Below, one piece after another: positions 28,372 to 37,440 of a DNA stretch of 64,000 nt. The stretch's first letter is position 1, and each line of letters starts with the position of its first letter. The position numbers and the translations under genes were made by a program. The notes beneath the pieces are model-generated. The model was given only the letters and a program-made list of their open reading frames with translations, ran no database searches and had not been told where the DNA came from. The DNA is from Alkalibacillus almallahensis (GTDB lineage: Bacteria; Bacillota; Bacilli; Bacillales; Alkalibacillaceae). The stretch covers positions 1-64,000 of the forward strand of contig NZ_JAASRU010000008.1 of NCBI RefSeq assembly GCF_011761495.1, given 5' to 3'.

Positions 28372-29010
28372 CTATATATAAGTATTGTTCTCGCTGTCAA
28401 TAGCATTCAAACGACTCTGAATAGCATTTCTCATATCTTCGGATGATGATTTCATCCAATATAGCGGTAATGCCTCAGCATGTTGTAAAACAAATTGTTC
28501 TATAAATATATTGCTATACTCATTTTCTAAGTGAAAATATTGTATAACACCATGTAACAAGCAAGAATAAACATTACTCACCTTATTTAAGCGTTGTTCT
28601 ATTGAATGGTTGTGATGAAGTAATTCAATCTTATACTCATTAATCTCTTTTATGTAGGGTAAGAAAAAATGTAACATATTTGTTTCATGATGGGTGGAGA
28701 GTAATTTATAAAAAAAGGCACTATGATAATCGCCCATCAAAACATGTAGTTGATTCGATTTTAATTGTTCTACTTCAATATCCTCATCAAAATGATGATC
28801 TAGTTGATCATGAATATTTAGCGATAATTGCATGTTTACTAGAGCATCAGCCAAGACATTATGACGGCGAGTCGTTACATCATAAAGAAATAGTAATAAC
28901 GGTGTTGCAAAAAATGAATCATACATGGTTGATTCAATGTAATCATGCTTATACCTCTCCAAAAATGAGTGTTGAAAAGATATCAAAGCTTGATTGTTAT
29001 AATCAGTCAT
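28372..29010 (-). CDS. hepS: Heptaprenyl diphosphate synthase component I
   Basis: Non-catalytic partner of HepT that sets product length. All-alpha and weakly conserved; the usable marks are the early [18 protein letters not shown] region and [19 protein letters not shown]. At 212 aa it is about 40 residues shorter than B. subtilis HepS, mostly at the N terminus, and I find no better upstream start. Placement before menG-hepT supports the call. mtrB, normally just upstream, is absent. Confidence 0.85.
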   Translation of the reverse strand: MTDYNNQALISFQHSFLERYKHDYIESTMYDSFFATPLLLFLYDVTTRRHNVLADALVNMQLSLNIHDQLDHHFDEDIEVEQLKSNQLHVLMGDYHSAFFYKLLSTHHETNMLHFFLPYIKEINEYKIELLHHNHSIEQRLNKVSNVYSCLLHGVIQYFHLENEYSNIFIEQFVLQHAEALPLYWMKSSSEDMRNAIQSRLNAIDSENNTYI

Positions 29011-29150
29011 AATTTATCACCCGTATCAAATCAAATAGTTACTTTTCAAAAATATGATCACGTTTATTTTAGCATTTATCGCATGTTTTCGCTATCTTTA
29101 AACACACGACCATCATCATTGGCTTTGAATTTAATAAAAGTTCACCAACA

Positions 29151-29184
29151 AGAAAAAAAGAGAGGTGAAAAAACACCCCTCTTT
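29151..29184 (-). terminator. Terminator after hbs
   Basis: Minus-strand stem AAAGAGGGGTG/CACCTCTCTTT (one mismatch) followed by TTTTTCT, starting about 17 bp past the hbs stop codon. Confidence 0.85.
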
Positions 29185-29200
29185 CGCCCTATGTACACTA

Positions 29201-29473
29201 TTATTTAACAGCATCCTTAAGGGCTTTACCAGGTTTGAATGCTGGCACTTTGCTTGCTGGAATATCGATTTCTTTTCCAGTTTGTGGATTACGTCCTTTA
29301 CGTGCAGAACGCTCACGTACTTCAAAGTTACCAAACCCAATTAATTGTACTTTTTCAGATTTTTTAAGAGAAGCAGTAATAGCTTCAAATACTGAGTCTA
29401 CAGCTTTTGATGCATCTTTCTTTGAAAGATCAGCTTGATCAGCAACTGCATTTACTAAGTCTGTTTTGTTCAT
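29201..29473 (-). CDS. hbs: HU family nucleoid protein HBsu
   Basis: Abundant DNA-bending chromosome protein. [20 protein letters not shown] at the start, [20 protein letters not shown] (arm tip) and [15 protein letters not shown] at the end are the standard HU blocks. It has 90 residues, two fewer than in B. subtilis at the C terminus. The in-frame GTG at 29482 belongs to the AGGAGGTG ribosome-binding site; the ATG at 29473 is the true start. It has its own promoter, a long leader and a terminator. Confidence 0.97.
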   Translation of the reverse strand: MNKTDLVNAVADQADLSKKDASKAVDSVFEAITASLKKSEKVQLIGFGNFEVRERSARKGRNPQTGKEIDIPASKVPAFKPGKALKDAVK

Positions 29474-29512
29474 CCGTCTCACCTCCTCTCAGAAGTGTTT
29501 TGACTTATAACC

Positions 29513-29550
29513 TTAACTTGTATTTCATTTCAAAATCAAATACAAGTTAA
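29513..29550 (-). promoter_or_regulatory. 13-bp perfect inverted repeat in the hbs leader
   Basis: Arms 29513-29525 and 29538-29550 are exact reverse complements (TTAACTTGTATTT type) with a 12-nt loop. It lies 40-77 nt upstream of the hbs start, inside the predicted leader transcript and without a T tract. It could be an mRNA stabiliser, an autoregulatory site or a DNA operator. Confidence 0.55.
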
Positions 29551-29867
29551 ACATGATTTCAAAATGGTACTTAATTTTGTCATATTGCTACTTATACAAT
29601 CTCAATTAATCCGAATCGAATTATTACGATTGTATCCAAAGTTAGACGAAATATACACTTAAATATTTCACAACCACTGATATGACTGTATGTAGCATAT
29701 TTTTCTAACTGATGTAACTGCATATTATCACATGCTGTAAGCTCTTTCAACACGAATTTGCATCAAATCAGGGATTTTGTCGTGTTTTTGGGTAATTCAG
29801 CCTACAAAATGAGGTTATTATTACAAAAATCTTCTGTTATTTTTGTATTTATATCGCTCTTCAAGCA
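29551..29867. other. Intergenic region between hbs and spoIVA
   Basis: About 320 bp without a supportable gene. It holds the predicted hbs promoter at 29722-29750 and otherwise AT-rich sequence. In B. subtilis mtrA(folE) and mtrB lie near hbs on its other side; nothing like them is found on either side here. Confidence 0.5.
29722..29750 (-). promoter_or_regulatory. Predicted sigma-A promoter of hbs
   Basis: Minus strand TTGAAA (29745-29750), 17-bp spacer ending in TGA, TAATAT (29722-29727), so an extended -10. It implies a leader of about 240 nt before the hbs start codon. Confidence 0.6.
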
Positions 29868-29907
29868 CAAAAAAAGCCGTGACTGTTTGCCTTCAGTCAC
29901 GGCTTTT
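29868..29907 (-). terminator. Terminator after spoIVA
   Basis: Minus-strand GC-rich stem AAAAGCCGTGACTG/CAGTCACGGCTTTT followed by TTTTGTG, 10 bp past the spoIVA stop codon. Confidence 0.9.
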
Positions 29908-29917
29908 AAACTATGCT

Positions 29918-31396
29918 TTATAAGATGATTGCAATCAGTCCACCGTTGCCTTCGTTAATAATACGTTCTAACGTATCCTTAAGTTTATATCTCGCATTTT
30001 CTGGCATCAGTGTTAATTTGGCATGAATGCCTTCTCTTACAATTGAGCTAAGTGATCTTCCGAAAATATCGGATTTCCAAATTGATAACGGATCTTCTTC
30101 AAAATCTTGCATCAGATAGCGCACTAATTCTTCACTTTGCTTCTCAGTACCAATAATAGGTGCGAACTCTGATTCTACATCTACCTTCACCATATGAATG
30201 GATGGAGCTACTGCTTTAAGACGAACACCAAAACGTGAACCTTGTTTAATAATCTCCGGTTCTTCCAAACGCATATCTTCTAATGTCGGGTTAGCAATGC
30301 CATACCCCGTTTGTTTGACCATATTTAAAGCTTCTGAAACTTGATCATATTCGCGTTTTGCTTCTGAATAATCTTGGAGTAGTTCTAGTAAATGATCCTT
30401 ACCACGTATTTCTACTCCAACAATTTCATTTAAAACTTGATCATACAATTCATCTGAAGCAAACAAATCGATTTCAGCAATACCTTCTCCCATTTCAATA
30501 CCGCCCATTTTAGCATCTGCAATAAATTCATAGGAATGAAAGTCATCTACTACGCGGTCAACATCGCGCACACGCTTAATATTTTGGACAGTACCTTGAA
30601 TAGCCTCTTGGAATTCAGCACGCAACCAGTGATCTTGTTTTAATGACATCACCCAACTCGGTAAATTAACATTTACCTCTAGTACTGGGAATTCATATAG
30701 AGCTTCACGCATGATATTTTGAACGTCATCTTCACTTAATTCTTCCACAGATACTGGCAACACTGGGATGTCATATTCGTCTGCCAACGATTCTCTTAGT
30801 AGGCTTGTTTCATAAGCATGAGGTTGATTTGAATTTAATATCATAATAAATGGTTTGCCTACTTCTCGTAATTCTTGAACAACTTGCTGCTCTGCTTCAC
30901 GATAATCTTCTCGAGGAATGTCACTGAATGAACCGTCTGTTGTCACAACAACGCCGATGGTCGAATGATCCTGTATGACTTTTCTTGTCCCTATTTCAGC
31001 AGCATCATGGAATGGTATTGCTTCTTCATACCATGGCGTTTGAATCATTCTTGGTCCATTTTCATCCTCAAACCCTTGAGCACTTGGTATTGTGTAACCA
31101 ACACAATCAACTAACCTTACATTTGCCTCTAAGCCTTCATCTACTTTAATGGAGACTGCATTATTGGGTATGAACTTAGGTTCAGTTGTCATGATTGTTC
31201 GTCCTGCAGCACTTTGGGGCAATTCGTCTTGTGCTCTTGCACGATCTTGTTCATCGTTAATATTAGGTAAGACAATCGAATCCATAAAATGTTTGATAAA
31301 AGTTGACTTACCTGTCCTTACAGCCCCTACCACTCCCAAATAGATGTCACCGTTTGTCCGTTTTGATATGTCATGTAACACGTTGAAATTATCCAT
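29918..31396 (-). CDS. spoIVA: Stage IV sporulation protein A, spore coat ATPase
   Basis: Made in the mother cell; it hydrolyses ATP to polymerise irreversibly into the coat basement layer on the forespore. Walker A GAVRTGKST (24-32), the sensor-like DGSFSDIPREDYREAE and a long C-terminal region ending NGGLIAIIL. The 492-residue length equals that of B. subtilis SpoIVA. SD GGAGGG. Strong evidence that the organism sporulates. A sigma-E promoter is expected upstream but I cannot define it. Confidence 0.97.
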   Translation of the reverse strand: MDNFNVLHDISKRTNGDIYLGVVGAVRTGKSTFIKHFMDSIVLPNINDEQDRARAQDELPQSAAGRTIMTTEPKFIPNNAVSIKVDEGLEANVRLVDCVGYTIPSAQGFEDENGPRMIQTPWYEEAIPFHDAAEIGTRKVIQDHSTIGVVVTTDGSFSDIPREDYREAEQQVVQELREVGKPFIMILNSNQPHAYETSLLRESLADEYDIPVLPVSVEELSEDDVQNIMREALYEFPVLEVNVNLPSWVMSLKQDHWLRAEFQEAIQGTVQNIKRVRDVDRVVDDFHSYEFIADAKMGGIEMGEGIAEIDLFASDELYDQVLNEIVGVEIRGKDHLLELLQDYSEAKREYDQVSEALNMVKQTGYGIANPTLEDMRLEEPEIIKQGSRFGVRLKAVAPSIHMVKVDVESEFAPIIGTEKQSEELVRYLMQDFEEDPLSIWKSDIFGRSLSSIVREGIHAKLTLMPENARYKLKDTLERIINEGNGGLIAIIL

Positions 31397-31482
31397 TTTG
31401 ATCCCTCCGACTTCATCAATTGATCGACCAATATTTTATAAGCCACTACTAGATTATGTCGGGGTGGGACAGAATTATGATA

Positions 31483-31521
31483 AAAAATAAAAAAAGATTC
31501 TATCACGATGAATAGAATCTT
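31483..31521 (-). terminator. Terminator after yphF
   Basis: Minus-strand stem AAGATTCTAT/ATAGAATCTT with a long T-rich tail (31484-31494). The stem overlaps the stop codon of the lipoprotein gene. Confidence 0.85.
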
Positions 31522-32263
31522 AATTATTAGCCTGGTTATTTGTATTTTGATTATCTGGACTTTCTAAAATAATTTCTCCATCTTCAAGATACATTTCAGG
31601 AGAATACGCAGGCACAATAGGATAATGGTCTAATAACAAATAGCGTAAATCGCCTTCATAAGTTTCAATCCCCTCTTCTTCTAATAGACGATAAACATCT
31701 GGCCGATAATCGATCGCAGCTTCTGCCTGAGATGTCATAATGATATCAAGGGATTGACTTGAATAAGGACTTGATACACTTAAACTATCTTGAAGATCTA
31801 TATGCTCTTCATTAATGGTAAAGACACCATCTCCAATTGACTCTCCATAAGGAGGATGCCCATTTTCATTTTGATATAAGTTAATATCGTAATTCACTGA
31901 ACGAAGTGATTGCGTAACTCGTACATCAGACACTTTGACCTCTGCTGTGTCTTCTGGATCCAGAATAACATATGAGTAATAGCCACCTTCTTCAAATGAA
32001 TTAGCAGGAATTTCACCTAAGTAATTTTGGTCAATTAATGGTGTGAAATTCACTGGATATTTTATAAATAATGGTGTGTTCTGATCACGTGTTTCTATTG
32101 GTAATATTCCATTTTCTTGCTCACGAAATTGATCAACGGCTTGTTGAACACGTGACAATTGCTGTTCATTAGATATTTGGTTTTCCGAACGCTGCTCATT
32201 TGGATATAAACAAGCTGATAGCATGGATAAACCGATTATTATAACTAATAGTTTACGTAACAT
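31520..32263 (-). CDS. yphF: YphF-like lipoprotein (DUF3939)
   Basis: Predicted lipoprotein of unknown function. The signal peptide ends in a lipobox LSAC with Cys18. The mature part has LFIKYPVNFTPLI, IDYRPDVYRLLEEEGIE and LLLDHYPIVPAYSPE, and an Asn/Gln-rich C terminus. It has 247 residues against about 244 for B. subtilis YphF, and lies between spoIVA and yphE exactly as there, so a role in sporulation is plausible but unproven. Confidence 0.85.
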   Translation of the reverse strand: MLRKLLVIIIGLSMLSACLYPNEQRSENQISNEQQLSRVQQAVDQFREQENGILPIETRDQNTPLFIKYPVNFTPLIDQNYLGEIPANSFEEGGYYSYVILDPEDTAEVKVSDVRVTQSLRSVNYDINLYQNENGHPPYGESIGDGVFTINEEHIDLQDSLSVSSPYSSQSLDIIMTSQAEAAIDYRPDVYRLLEEEGIETYEGDLRYLLLDHYPIVPAYSPEMYLEDGEIILESPDNQNTNNQANN

Positions 32264-32279
32264 CTTTCAAGCGCTCCTT

Positions 32280-32480
32280 TTATTCTGGTGTTGGCCCACT
32301 AAAAACAATATAGAAGATAATAAAACCGCCCACTACCATACAAAGATAAGCTATAACGGCAACAACACCACTTATAACGCCTTTTAATTTATGACGAGCT
32401 AATAAAATTAAGCCAGTAGCAACAAATAATAAAATCATACCTAAGAAAGATATGTACATCCTTAACAATGGTTCTGACAT
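32280..32480 (-). CDS. yphE: YphE-like small membrane protein (DUF2768)
   Basis: A 66-residue protein with two membrane helices (about 8-27 and 35-58, AVIAYLCMVVGGFIIFYIVF). Function unknown; size, topology and place between yphF and gpsA match DUF2768/YphE. AGGGAG before the ATG. A terminator-like hairpin upstream suggests that it starts its own transcript with yphF. Confidence 0.85.
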   Translation of the reverse strand: MSEPLLRMYISFLGMILLFVATGLILLARHKLKGVISGVVAVIAYLCMVVGGFIIFYIVFSGPTPE

Positions 32481-32531
32481 AGTGCATCTCCCTTCGCGAT
32501 GTAAACTCCAACAACTTGTCCAAACACAGTT

Positions 32532-32562
32532 AAAAGAGGTGTTGGGGCAGACACCTCTTTTT
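32532..32562. terminator. Terminator-like hairpin after spoVIF
   Basis: Stem AAAAGAGGTGT/ACACCTCTTTT (arms 32532-32542 and 32551-32561) with A and T runs on both strands. On the minus strand it closes der-gpsA-spoVIF before yphE. Confidence 0.8.
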
Positions 32563-32657
32563 ATGACTAACTCCTCAAACGTAGCTCACTTAATCGAATA
32601 CATTTCATAATATGAATTTTATCATAGTGTTTCAACGTTTGATTGCCTAATATTCAA

Positions 32658-32921
32658 CTATTTTTTGAAAATTTGTTGTAATGTTGATGCATCAAGCGAT
32701 CCGTTTTGATGAACGATGGTCTTTACAATTTTGTCTTCACGTTCTTGACTTAATGGTTTACGAGCCATTCTTGCCAAATGACGCACAAGTTGTCGTACGG
32801 TGCGCTCATCTGAAAAATCAGCATTTTGAACAGATTGTGCAACTTGCATAATATCATCAGAAGAAATATTGGCTGATTCTTTTAAATGATCAAATATCGA
32901 CTGCTGGAATTCACGATTCAT
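32658..32921 (-). CDS. spoVIF: Stage VI sporulation protein F-like protein
   Basis: An 87-residue basic-acidic helical protein. The segments IFDHLKESANI, SDERTVRQLVRHLARMA and KTIVHQNGSLDASTLQQIF match the SpoVIF family, which helps spore coat assembly late in sporulation. In B. subtilis the gene (yjcC) is elsewhere, but a copy beside gpsA is common in related genera. AAAGGAGG gives a strong ribosome-binding site. Confidence 0.8.
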   Translation of the reverse strand: MNREFQQSIFDHLKESANISSDDIMQVAQSVQNADFSDERTVRQLVRHLARMARKPLSQEREDKIVKTIVHQNGSLDASTLQQIFKK

Positions 32922-32988
32922 TATTAACCTCCTTTAGTACCGTTCATCATAATATATGCATGACTAAAGAAGGTGTTCAATCAAATGC

Positions 32989-34005
32989 CTAAGTTAAATG
33001 TTCTAATTCATCGGTTTTTCCACGGTTCATTAATTCATCGACAACATCTTTAGGTGGTTTTTCGTTAACGATTAAGTCGTATAATCCAGATGTGATTGGC
33101 ATATCAACTTGATAGTTTTTGGCCATTTGATATACCGCTTCGGTTGTGCGAACACCTTCGACAACCATTCCCATCTGCTCTAATACATCATCAAGCACAT
33201 AACCTTGACCTAACATGTTACCAGCACGGTAATTACGACTGTGTTGACTTGTACATGTCACAATCAAATCACCTACGCCAGTTAAACCAGCAAATGTAAG
33301 TGGATTTGCATTCAATCGTTTACCAAGTCTTGCCATTTCAGCTAGACCTCTAGTGATCAATGCTGCTTTTGCATTATCACCATAGCCTAATCCATCAGAA
33401 ATACCAGCACCTAATGCAATAATATTTTTTAACGCTCCACCAATTTCAACTCCAACCAAGTCTTCATTCGTATAAACACGGAATCGATCATTCATGAATA
33501 AATCTTGAGCCGTAACAGATTGAGTTTGATTTAAAGAAGATACCGTCACAGTCGTAGGTAAACGTTTCCCTACCTCTTCAGCGTGACTTGGGCCTGATAA
33601 AACGGCAATATTTTGACCTATAGAGTCACCTAATTCTTCACTCATCATTTCAGAAATTCGTTTATTAGAGCCTGGTTCGATTCCTTTCGAAGCGTGGATG
33701 ATTAATTGATCTTCATGGATATAAGGTTTAACTTGTTGACATACATCACGGATTGCTTTCGTTGGCACAACAAATAATATCATTTCCGTTTGATTAACTG
33801 CCTTAGCTAAATCTGATGTGGGAGCTATATTGTCAGGTAATTTAACATCTGGTAAATACTGCGTATTCTCACGATTGTTGTTAATTTGTTCAGATAAGGC
33901 TTCACGGTGTGACCATAAAGACACGTGGTGTCCATTATCTGCTAGTACTAAGGATAAAGCAGTTCCCCAGCTTCCAGAACCTAATACTGTCACTTTCTTA
34001 CTCAT
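32989..34005 (-). CDS. gpsA: Glycerol-3-phosphate dehydrogenase [NAD(P)+]
   Basis: Makes sn-glycerol-3-phosphate for phospholipids. Rossmann motif LGSGSWGTALSLVLA (8-22), SGPSHAEEVGKRLPTTV and the active-site lysine in GALKNIIALGAGISDGLGYG. 338 aa, as usual. SD GAGGTG, 15 bp after der. The product supplies acyltransferases such as plsC at 36.8 kb. Confidence 0.97.
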   Translation of the reverse strand: MSKKVTVLGSGSWGTALSLVLADNGHHVSLWSHREALSEQINNNRENTQYLPDVKLPDNIAPTSDLAKAVNQTEMILFVVPTKAIRDVCQQVKPYIHEDQLIIHASKGIEPGSNKRISEMMSEELGDSIGQNIAVLSGPSHAEEVGKRLPTTVTVSSLNQTQSVTAQDLFMNDRFRVYTNEDLVGVEIGGALKNIIALGAGISDGLGYGDNAKAALITRGLAEMARLGKRLNANPLTFAGLTGVGDLIVTCTSQHSRNYRAGNMLGQGYVLDDVLEQMGMVVEGVRTTEAVYQMAKNYQVDMPITSGLYDLIVNEKPPKDVVDELMNRGKTDELEHLT

Positions 34006-34020
34006 ATTGACACCTCATTC

Positions 34021-35331
34021 TTATGATCTTTTTCTTGCGTAGATTTTAATTGGCGATCCCTCAAAACCGAAAGCTTCACGAATTCTATTTTCTAAGAACC
34101 GTTCATAAGTAAAATGCATTAAACTTGGATCATTCACGAAAACAACAAAAGTAGGTGGTTTAGTCGCTACTTGTGTTGTGTATAAAATTTTCATTTTTTG
34201 ACCCTTAATCGATGGAGTAGGATTTATGGCTAATGCATCTTCCACCACTTCATTAAGCAAGTTCGTTTTCACGCGTTTAGCATGGTTTTCACTAGCTTCG
34301 ATGACTTTAGGCATTAAGGTATGAATACGCTTCTTCGTTGATGCTGATAAGAACACAACGGGTGCATAAGAAAGAAATTGAAATTGTTGTCTGATATCAT
34401 CTTCAAATTTCTTCATACGATCTTGGTCCGAATCGACTGTGTCCCATTTATTGACGACAATAACAATCGCTTTACCTGCTTCATGAGCGTAACCAGCAAT
34501 TTTTTTATCTTGTTCAATTATACCGGTTTCTGCATCTAATACAACTAAGACAACATCCGATCGTTCAATGGCTTTTAATGCCCGTAAAACACTATACTTT
34601 TCCGTGTTTTCGTATACTTTACCACGCTTTCGCATACCAGCTGTATCAATAATTTTAAATTCTCGGTTATCACGTTTAAATTCTGTGTCGATCGCATCCT
34701 TAGTTGTGCCTGCTGTGTCACTGACGATAACGCGTTCTTCTCCCAGCATGGCATTAACGAGTGAAGATTTACCTACATTCGGTCGACCAATAAGCGAAAA
34801 ATGAATACGGTCATCATCTTCCTCTGAACCTAAATCAGTCGGAAAATGTTTCACCGTTTCATCTAATACATCACCTATTCCACGTCCGTGAGTACCTGAA
34901 ATCGGAAATGGTTGTCCTAAGCCTAACGCATAGTATTCATATAAAAGGTCTTGCATCTCATAATTATCAATTTTATTCACTGCGAGAACAATTGGTTTAT
35001 TTGATTTATACAGGATTTGGGCCACTTCCTCATCAGCTGCAGTGATCCCGTCTCGGCCATTTACTAAAAAGATGATCACATCTGCCTCATCAATGGCTAC
35101 TTGTGCTTGCTCTCTAATCTGAACAATTAACGGTTCATTACTTAAATCAATTCCGCCAGTATCAATAACATTAAATTGATGGTTTAGCCATTCAGATTCA
35201 GCATAGATACGATCTCTTGTTACGCCAGGCACATCTTCTACTATGGATATTCTCTCGCCTACAAGACGATTAAAAATTGTTGATTTTCCTACGTTGGGTC
35301 TTCCTACGATTGCCACAACCGATTTTCTCAT
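34021..35331 (-). CDS. der: GTPase Der (EngA)
   Basis: Essential double GTPase for assembly of the 50S ribosomal subunit. Two tandem G domains have Walker [10 protein letters not shown] (about 10-18) and GRPNVGKSS (about 183-191), NKID and NKWD for guanine, and a C-terminal KH-like domain with [20 protein letters not shown]. 436 aa. Together with gpsA and spoVIF it forms one transcription unit. Directly upstream is mobile element copy A. Confidence 0.97.
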   Translation of the reverse strand: MRKSVVAIVGRPNVGKSTIFNRLVGERISIVEDVPGVTRDRIYAESEWLNHQFNVIDTGGIDLSNEPLIVQIREQAQVAIDEADVIIFLVNGRDGITAADEEVAQILYKSNKPIVLAVNKIDNYEMQDLLYEYYALGLGQPFPISGTHGRGIGDVLDETVKHFPTDLGSEEDDDRIHFSLIGRPNVGKSSLVNAMLGEERVIVSDTAGTTKDAIDTEFKRDNREFKIIDTAGMRKRGKVYENTEKYSVLRALKAIERSDVVLVVLDAETGIIEQDKKIAGYAHEAGKAIVIVVNKWDTVDSDQDRMKKFEDDIRQQFQFLSYAPVVFLSASTKKRIHTLMPKVIEASENHAKRVKTNLLNEVVEDALAINPTPSIKGQKMKILYTTQVATKPPTFVVFVNDPSLMHFTYERFLENRIREAFGFEGSPIKIYARKRS

Positions 35332-35388
35332 GATAACTCATCCTTTTCGCATAACTAACACTTGTTCAACATTTTATTTTAGAAGAAA

Positions 35389-35596
35389 GCTCTGATAAAG
35401 TCCGTTGTTGATATTGTGTTCCGCTTTCGGTGGACGCTTTCCGCGGGCACGGCTCGAGTCTCCTCGGCCCAAAGGCATGGCCTGCGGGGTCTCGAGACTC
35501 GTGCTATTCCCGCAGGAGTCGCCACCTTCGCTACTCACAATTCAACAACTAAGTGCTACACCATTTTTGAATATCAACACTAAACTATTAAGAGCC
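35389..35596 (+). mobile_element. Modular hairpin element, copy A (core only)
   Basis: 208 bp non-coding element. It is flanked by a perfect 9-bp direct repeat TAGAAGAAA (35380-35388 and 35597-35605). Its ends, GCTCTGATAAAG and the reverse complement GGCTCTTAATAG, are imperfect inverted repeats. It carries the common core only: GTCCGTTGTTGATATTG, CCGCTTTCGGTGGACGC, a GC-rich fold around 35448-35515, and GAGTCGCCACCTTCGCT. The right end abuts the T tract of the rpsA terminator. Orientation is defined by the GTCCG end being 5'. Short open frames in it are not genes. Confidence 0.85.
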
Positions 35597-35599
35597 TAG

Positions 35600-35630
35600 A
35601 AGAAAAAGAGTGGCAATAAGCCACCCCTTC
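35600..35630 (-). terminator. Terminator after the rpsA-like gene
   Basis: Minus-strand stem GGGGTGGC/GCCACTCT followed by TTTTTCTTC. The T tract overlaps the target duplication of mobile element copy A. Confidence 0.8.
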
Positions 35631-36770
35631 TTATTCCTTATTAAAGTCTTTTAGTTTATCACCAATAAGATCGCCTAATTGGAAACCTTCATCTTCTTCT
35701 TTTTGGTATTTCGCGACATCAGCATTTTCTTCAATTTCTTGAGCTTCTTTAATGCTTAGCGAAACACGTTGATTGGTTTCGTTAACATCAAGAACTTTAA
35801 CGTTGACCTTCTGATCAATTTCAAGTGCTTCTTGAGGTGAACCAATATGCTCTTTAGAAATTTCCGAAATATGAACAAGACCCTCTACTTGTGGAAGTAC
35901 TTCGATAAACGCGCCAAAATTAACTAGTCGTTTAACTGTTCCTTCAACAATTTGTCCAGGTTTTAACTTCAGTTCAATACCTTCCCAAGGACCTGGTTGT
36001 AACTCTTTTATAGATAAACCAATTCTCTCAGTATCACGATCAACTGTTAGAACTTTAACTGTCACTTTTTGACCAACTTCTACAGCATCTTCAACTTGGT
36101 TAACGTGATCATGTGATAATTGTGAAATATGAATAAGACCATCTATTCCACCTAGATCAACAAATGCGCCAAACGATGCTACACGTTGAACGACACCTTC
36201 AAGAACGTCTCCTACTTCGATACTTTGTAATAGTTGTTTTTTCTTTAACTGTTTTTCTGATTCTTCAACAGCTTTATGAGATAGTATAATGCGATTTCGT
36301 TCTTCATTTACTTCTATAATTTTAACTTCTAGTGTCTTACCTTGATAAACAGATAAATCATCAACATAAAAAGTTTCAACATGTGAAGCAGGTATAAAGC
36401 CACGTACGCCAACGTCAACTATTAGACCAGCATCGACAACATCTGAAACAACTGCTTGAATAACAACATCTTGTTCATGCTGTTGCATTAGTTGATCCCA
36501 AGCCATTTGTTGATCTTTCTCCTTCTTTGAAACAACGATGACTTCATCTTCTACTTTTGTAACAACACCTTCAAAGGTATCGCCTTCTGATAACACTTCA
36601 TTTGTATGATCAACATGTAAATGTGACAGTTCTGAAATTGGTACAACACCATCAAATTTTGCACCTATATTAACAACCACTTGTTTTTCTTCTAGTTTAA
36701 CAACTGTCGCTTTCACTTCATCTCCAACTTGGAGCGTTTGTTCTGATACATTTTCTTGATTTTCAGTCAT
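35631..36770 (-). CDS. rpsA: 30S ribosomal protein S1 homologue (four S1 domains)
   Basis: RNA-binding protein of the YpfD type. Four S1 motifs lie at about 14-85, 100-168, 188-257 and 273-343; each has the VV...GAFV..GG.DGLIHISQLS pattern, the first two more divergent. 379 aa, matching B. subtilis YpfD (382). The frame opens earlier, but AGGAGGAATCAT marks the ATG at 36770. Gram-positive forms are shorter than E. coli S1 and not essential. Downstream of plsC and cmk. Confidence 0.93.
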   Translation of the reverse strand: MTENQENVSEQTLQVGDEVKATVVKLEEKQVVVNIGAKFDGVVPISELSHLHVDHTNEVLSEGDTFEGVVTKVEDEVIVVSKKEKDQQMAWDQLMQQHEQDVVIQAVVSDVVDAGLIVDVGVRGFIPASHVETFYVDDLSVYQGKTLEVKIIEVNEERNRIILSHKAVEESEKQLKKKQLLQSIEVGDVLEGVVQRVASFGAFVDLGGIDGLIHISQLSHDHVNQVEDAVEVGQKVTVKVLTVDRDTERIGLSIKELQPGPWEGIELKLKPGQIVEGTVKRLVNFGAFIEVLPQVEGLVHISEISKEHIGSPQEALEIDQKVNVKVLDVNETNQRVSLSIKEAQEIEENADVAKYQKEEDEGFQLGDLIGDKLKDFNKE

Positions 36771-36838
36771 TATGATTCCTCCTTCTTCCTCAAACAAAAC
36801 AAAATACATTATGTAATAATAACACCTTTATTATAACA

Positions 36839-37420
36839 TTATTTTGTATTTTCTTCTAATAATGATTGGATATTCGCCATAATTTCATCTGTCACATCTT
36901 GAGCTCTAGGGTTTTCATCTTTTAATGTTTCAAATTCAATCGCTTGGCCATATACGACGTGTAACGGTTCAGATCGGTCATAACTTCCGATAATAGCGCA
37001 TGGTATCACCGTCGCGTTAGAACGCATCGCAAAAAAACCTGCACCTGCAAGTCCTTTTTGTAATTGTCCATCCTTACTGCGAGTTCCCTCAGGAAACAAT
37101 CCTAATATTCCACCTTGTTCTAATAATTCTAACCCTTTACGAAGAGCATTACGATCACGCATTCCCCGTTTAACTGGGAAAGCATTTAAGTGAGGTAATA
37201 GAGAGCCTAACCCTTTCTTCTCAAACAACTCTTCTTTTGCCATGAAGTGTATGTCCCTCGGTGATGTAATACCGACTACTGGAGGGTCAAAATTAGAGAT
37301 ATGATTTGAACAGATAATAACAGGACCTTGATCAGGTATATTTTCCTGGCCATGAATCTTGATTCGATATAAAAATTTAAATATTACCCAAACCACAAAT
37401 TTAGCGAACTTATAAATCAT
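36839..37420 (-). CDS. plsC: 1-acyl-sn-glycerol-3-phosphate acyltransferase
   Basis: Makes phosphatidic acid in the membrane. Acyltransferase motif I is CSNHISNFDPP (HX4D, about residues 36-46), motif III is LGLFPEGTRSKDGQLQKG, with an N-terminal hydrophobic stretch for membrane binding. 193 aa, typical for the short Bacillus form. 20 bp after cmk. The B. subtilis locus has ypfB here; cmk-plsC-rpsA order is common in related genera. Confidence 0.93.
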   Translation of the reverse strand: MIYKFAKFVVWVIFKFLYRIKIHGQENIPDQGPVIICSNHISNFDPPVVGITSPRDIHFMAKEELFEKKGLGSLLPHLNAFPVKRGMRDRNALRKGLELLEQGGILGLFPEGTRSKDGQLQKGLAGAGFFAMRSNATVIPCAIIGSYDRSEPLHVVYGQAIEFETLKDENPRAQDVTDEIMANIQSLLEENTK

Positions 37421-37440
37421 CTCATAAACCCCTTTATTTC

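Noticed and set aside
29741-29795. AACACGA...TCGTGTT inverted repeat on the plus strand followed by T residues, as a terminator
   Set aside because: The stem is only 7 bp with a long loop, and no plus-strand gene lies upstream for it to end.
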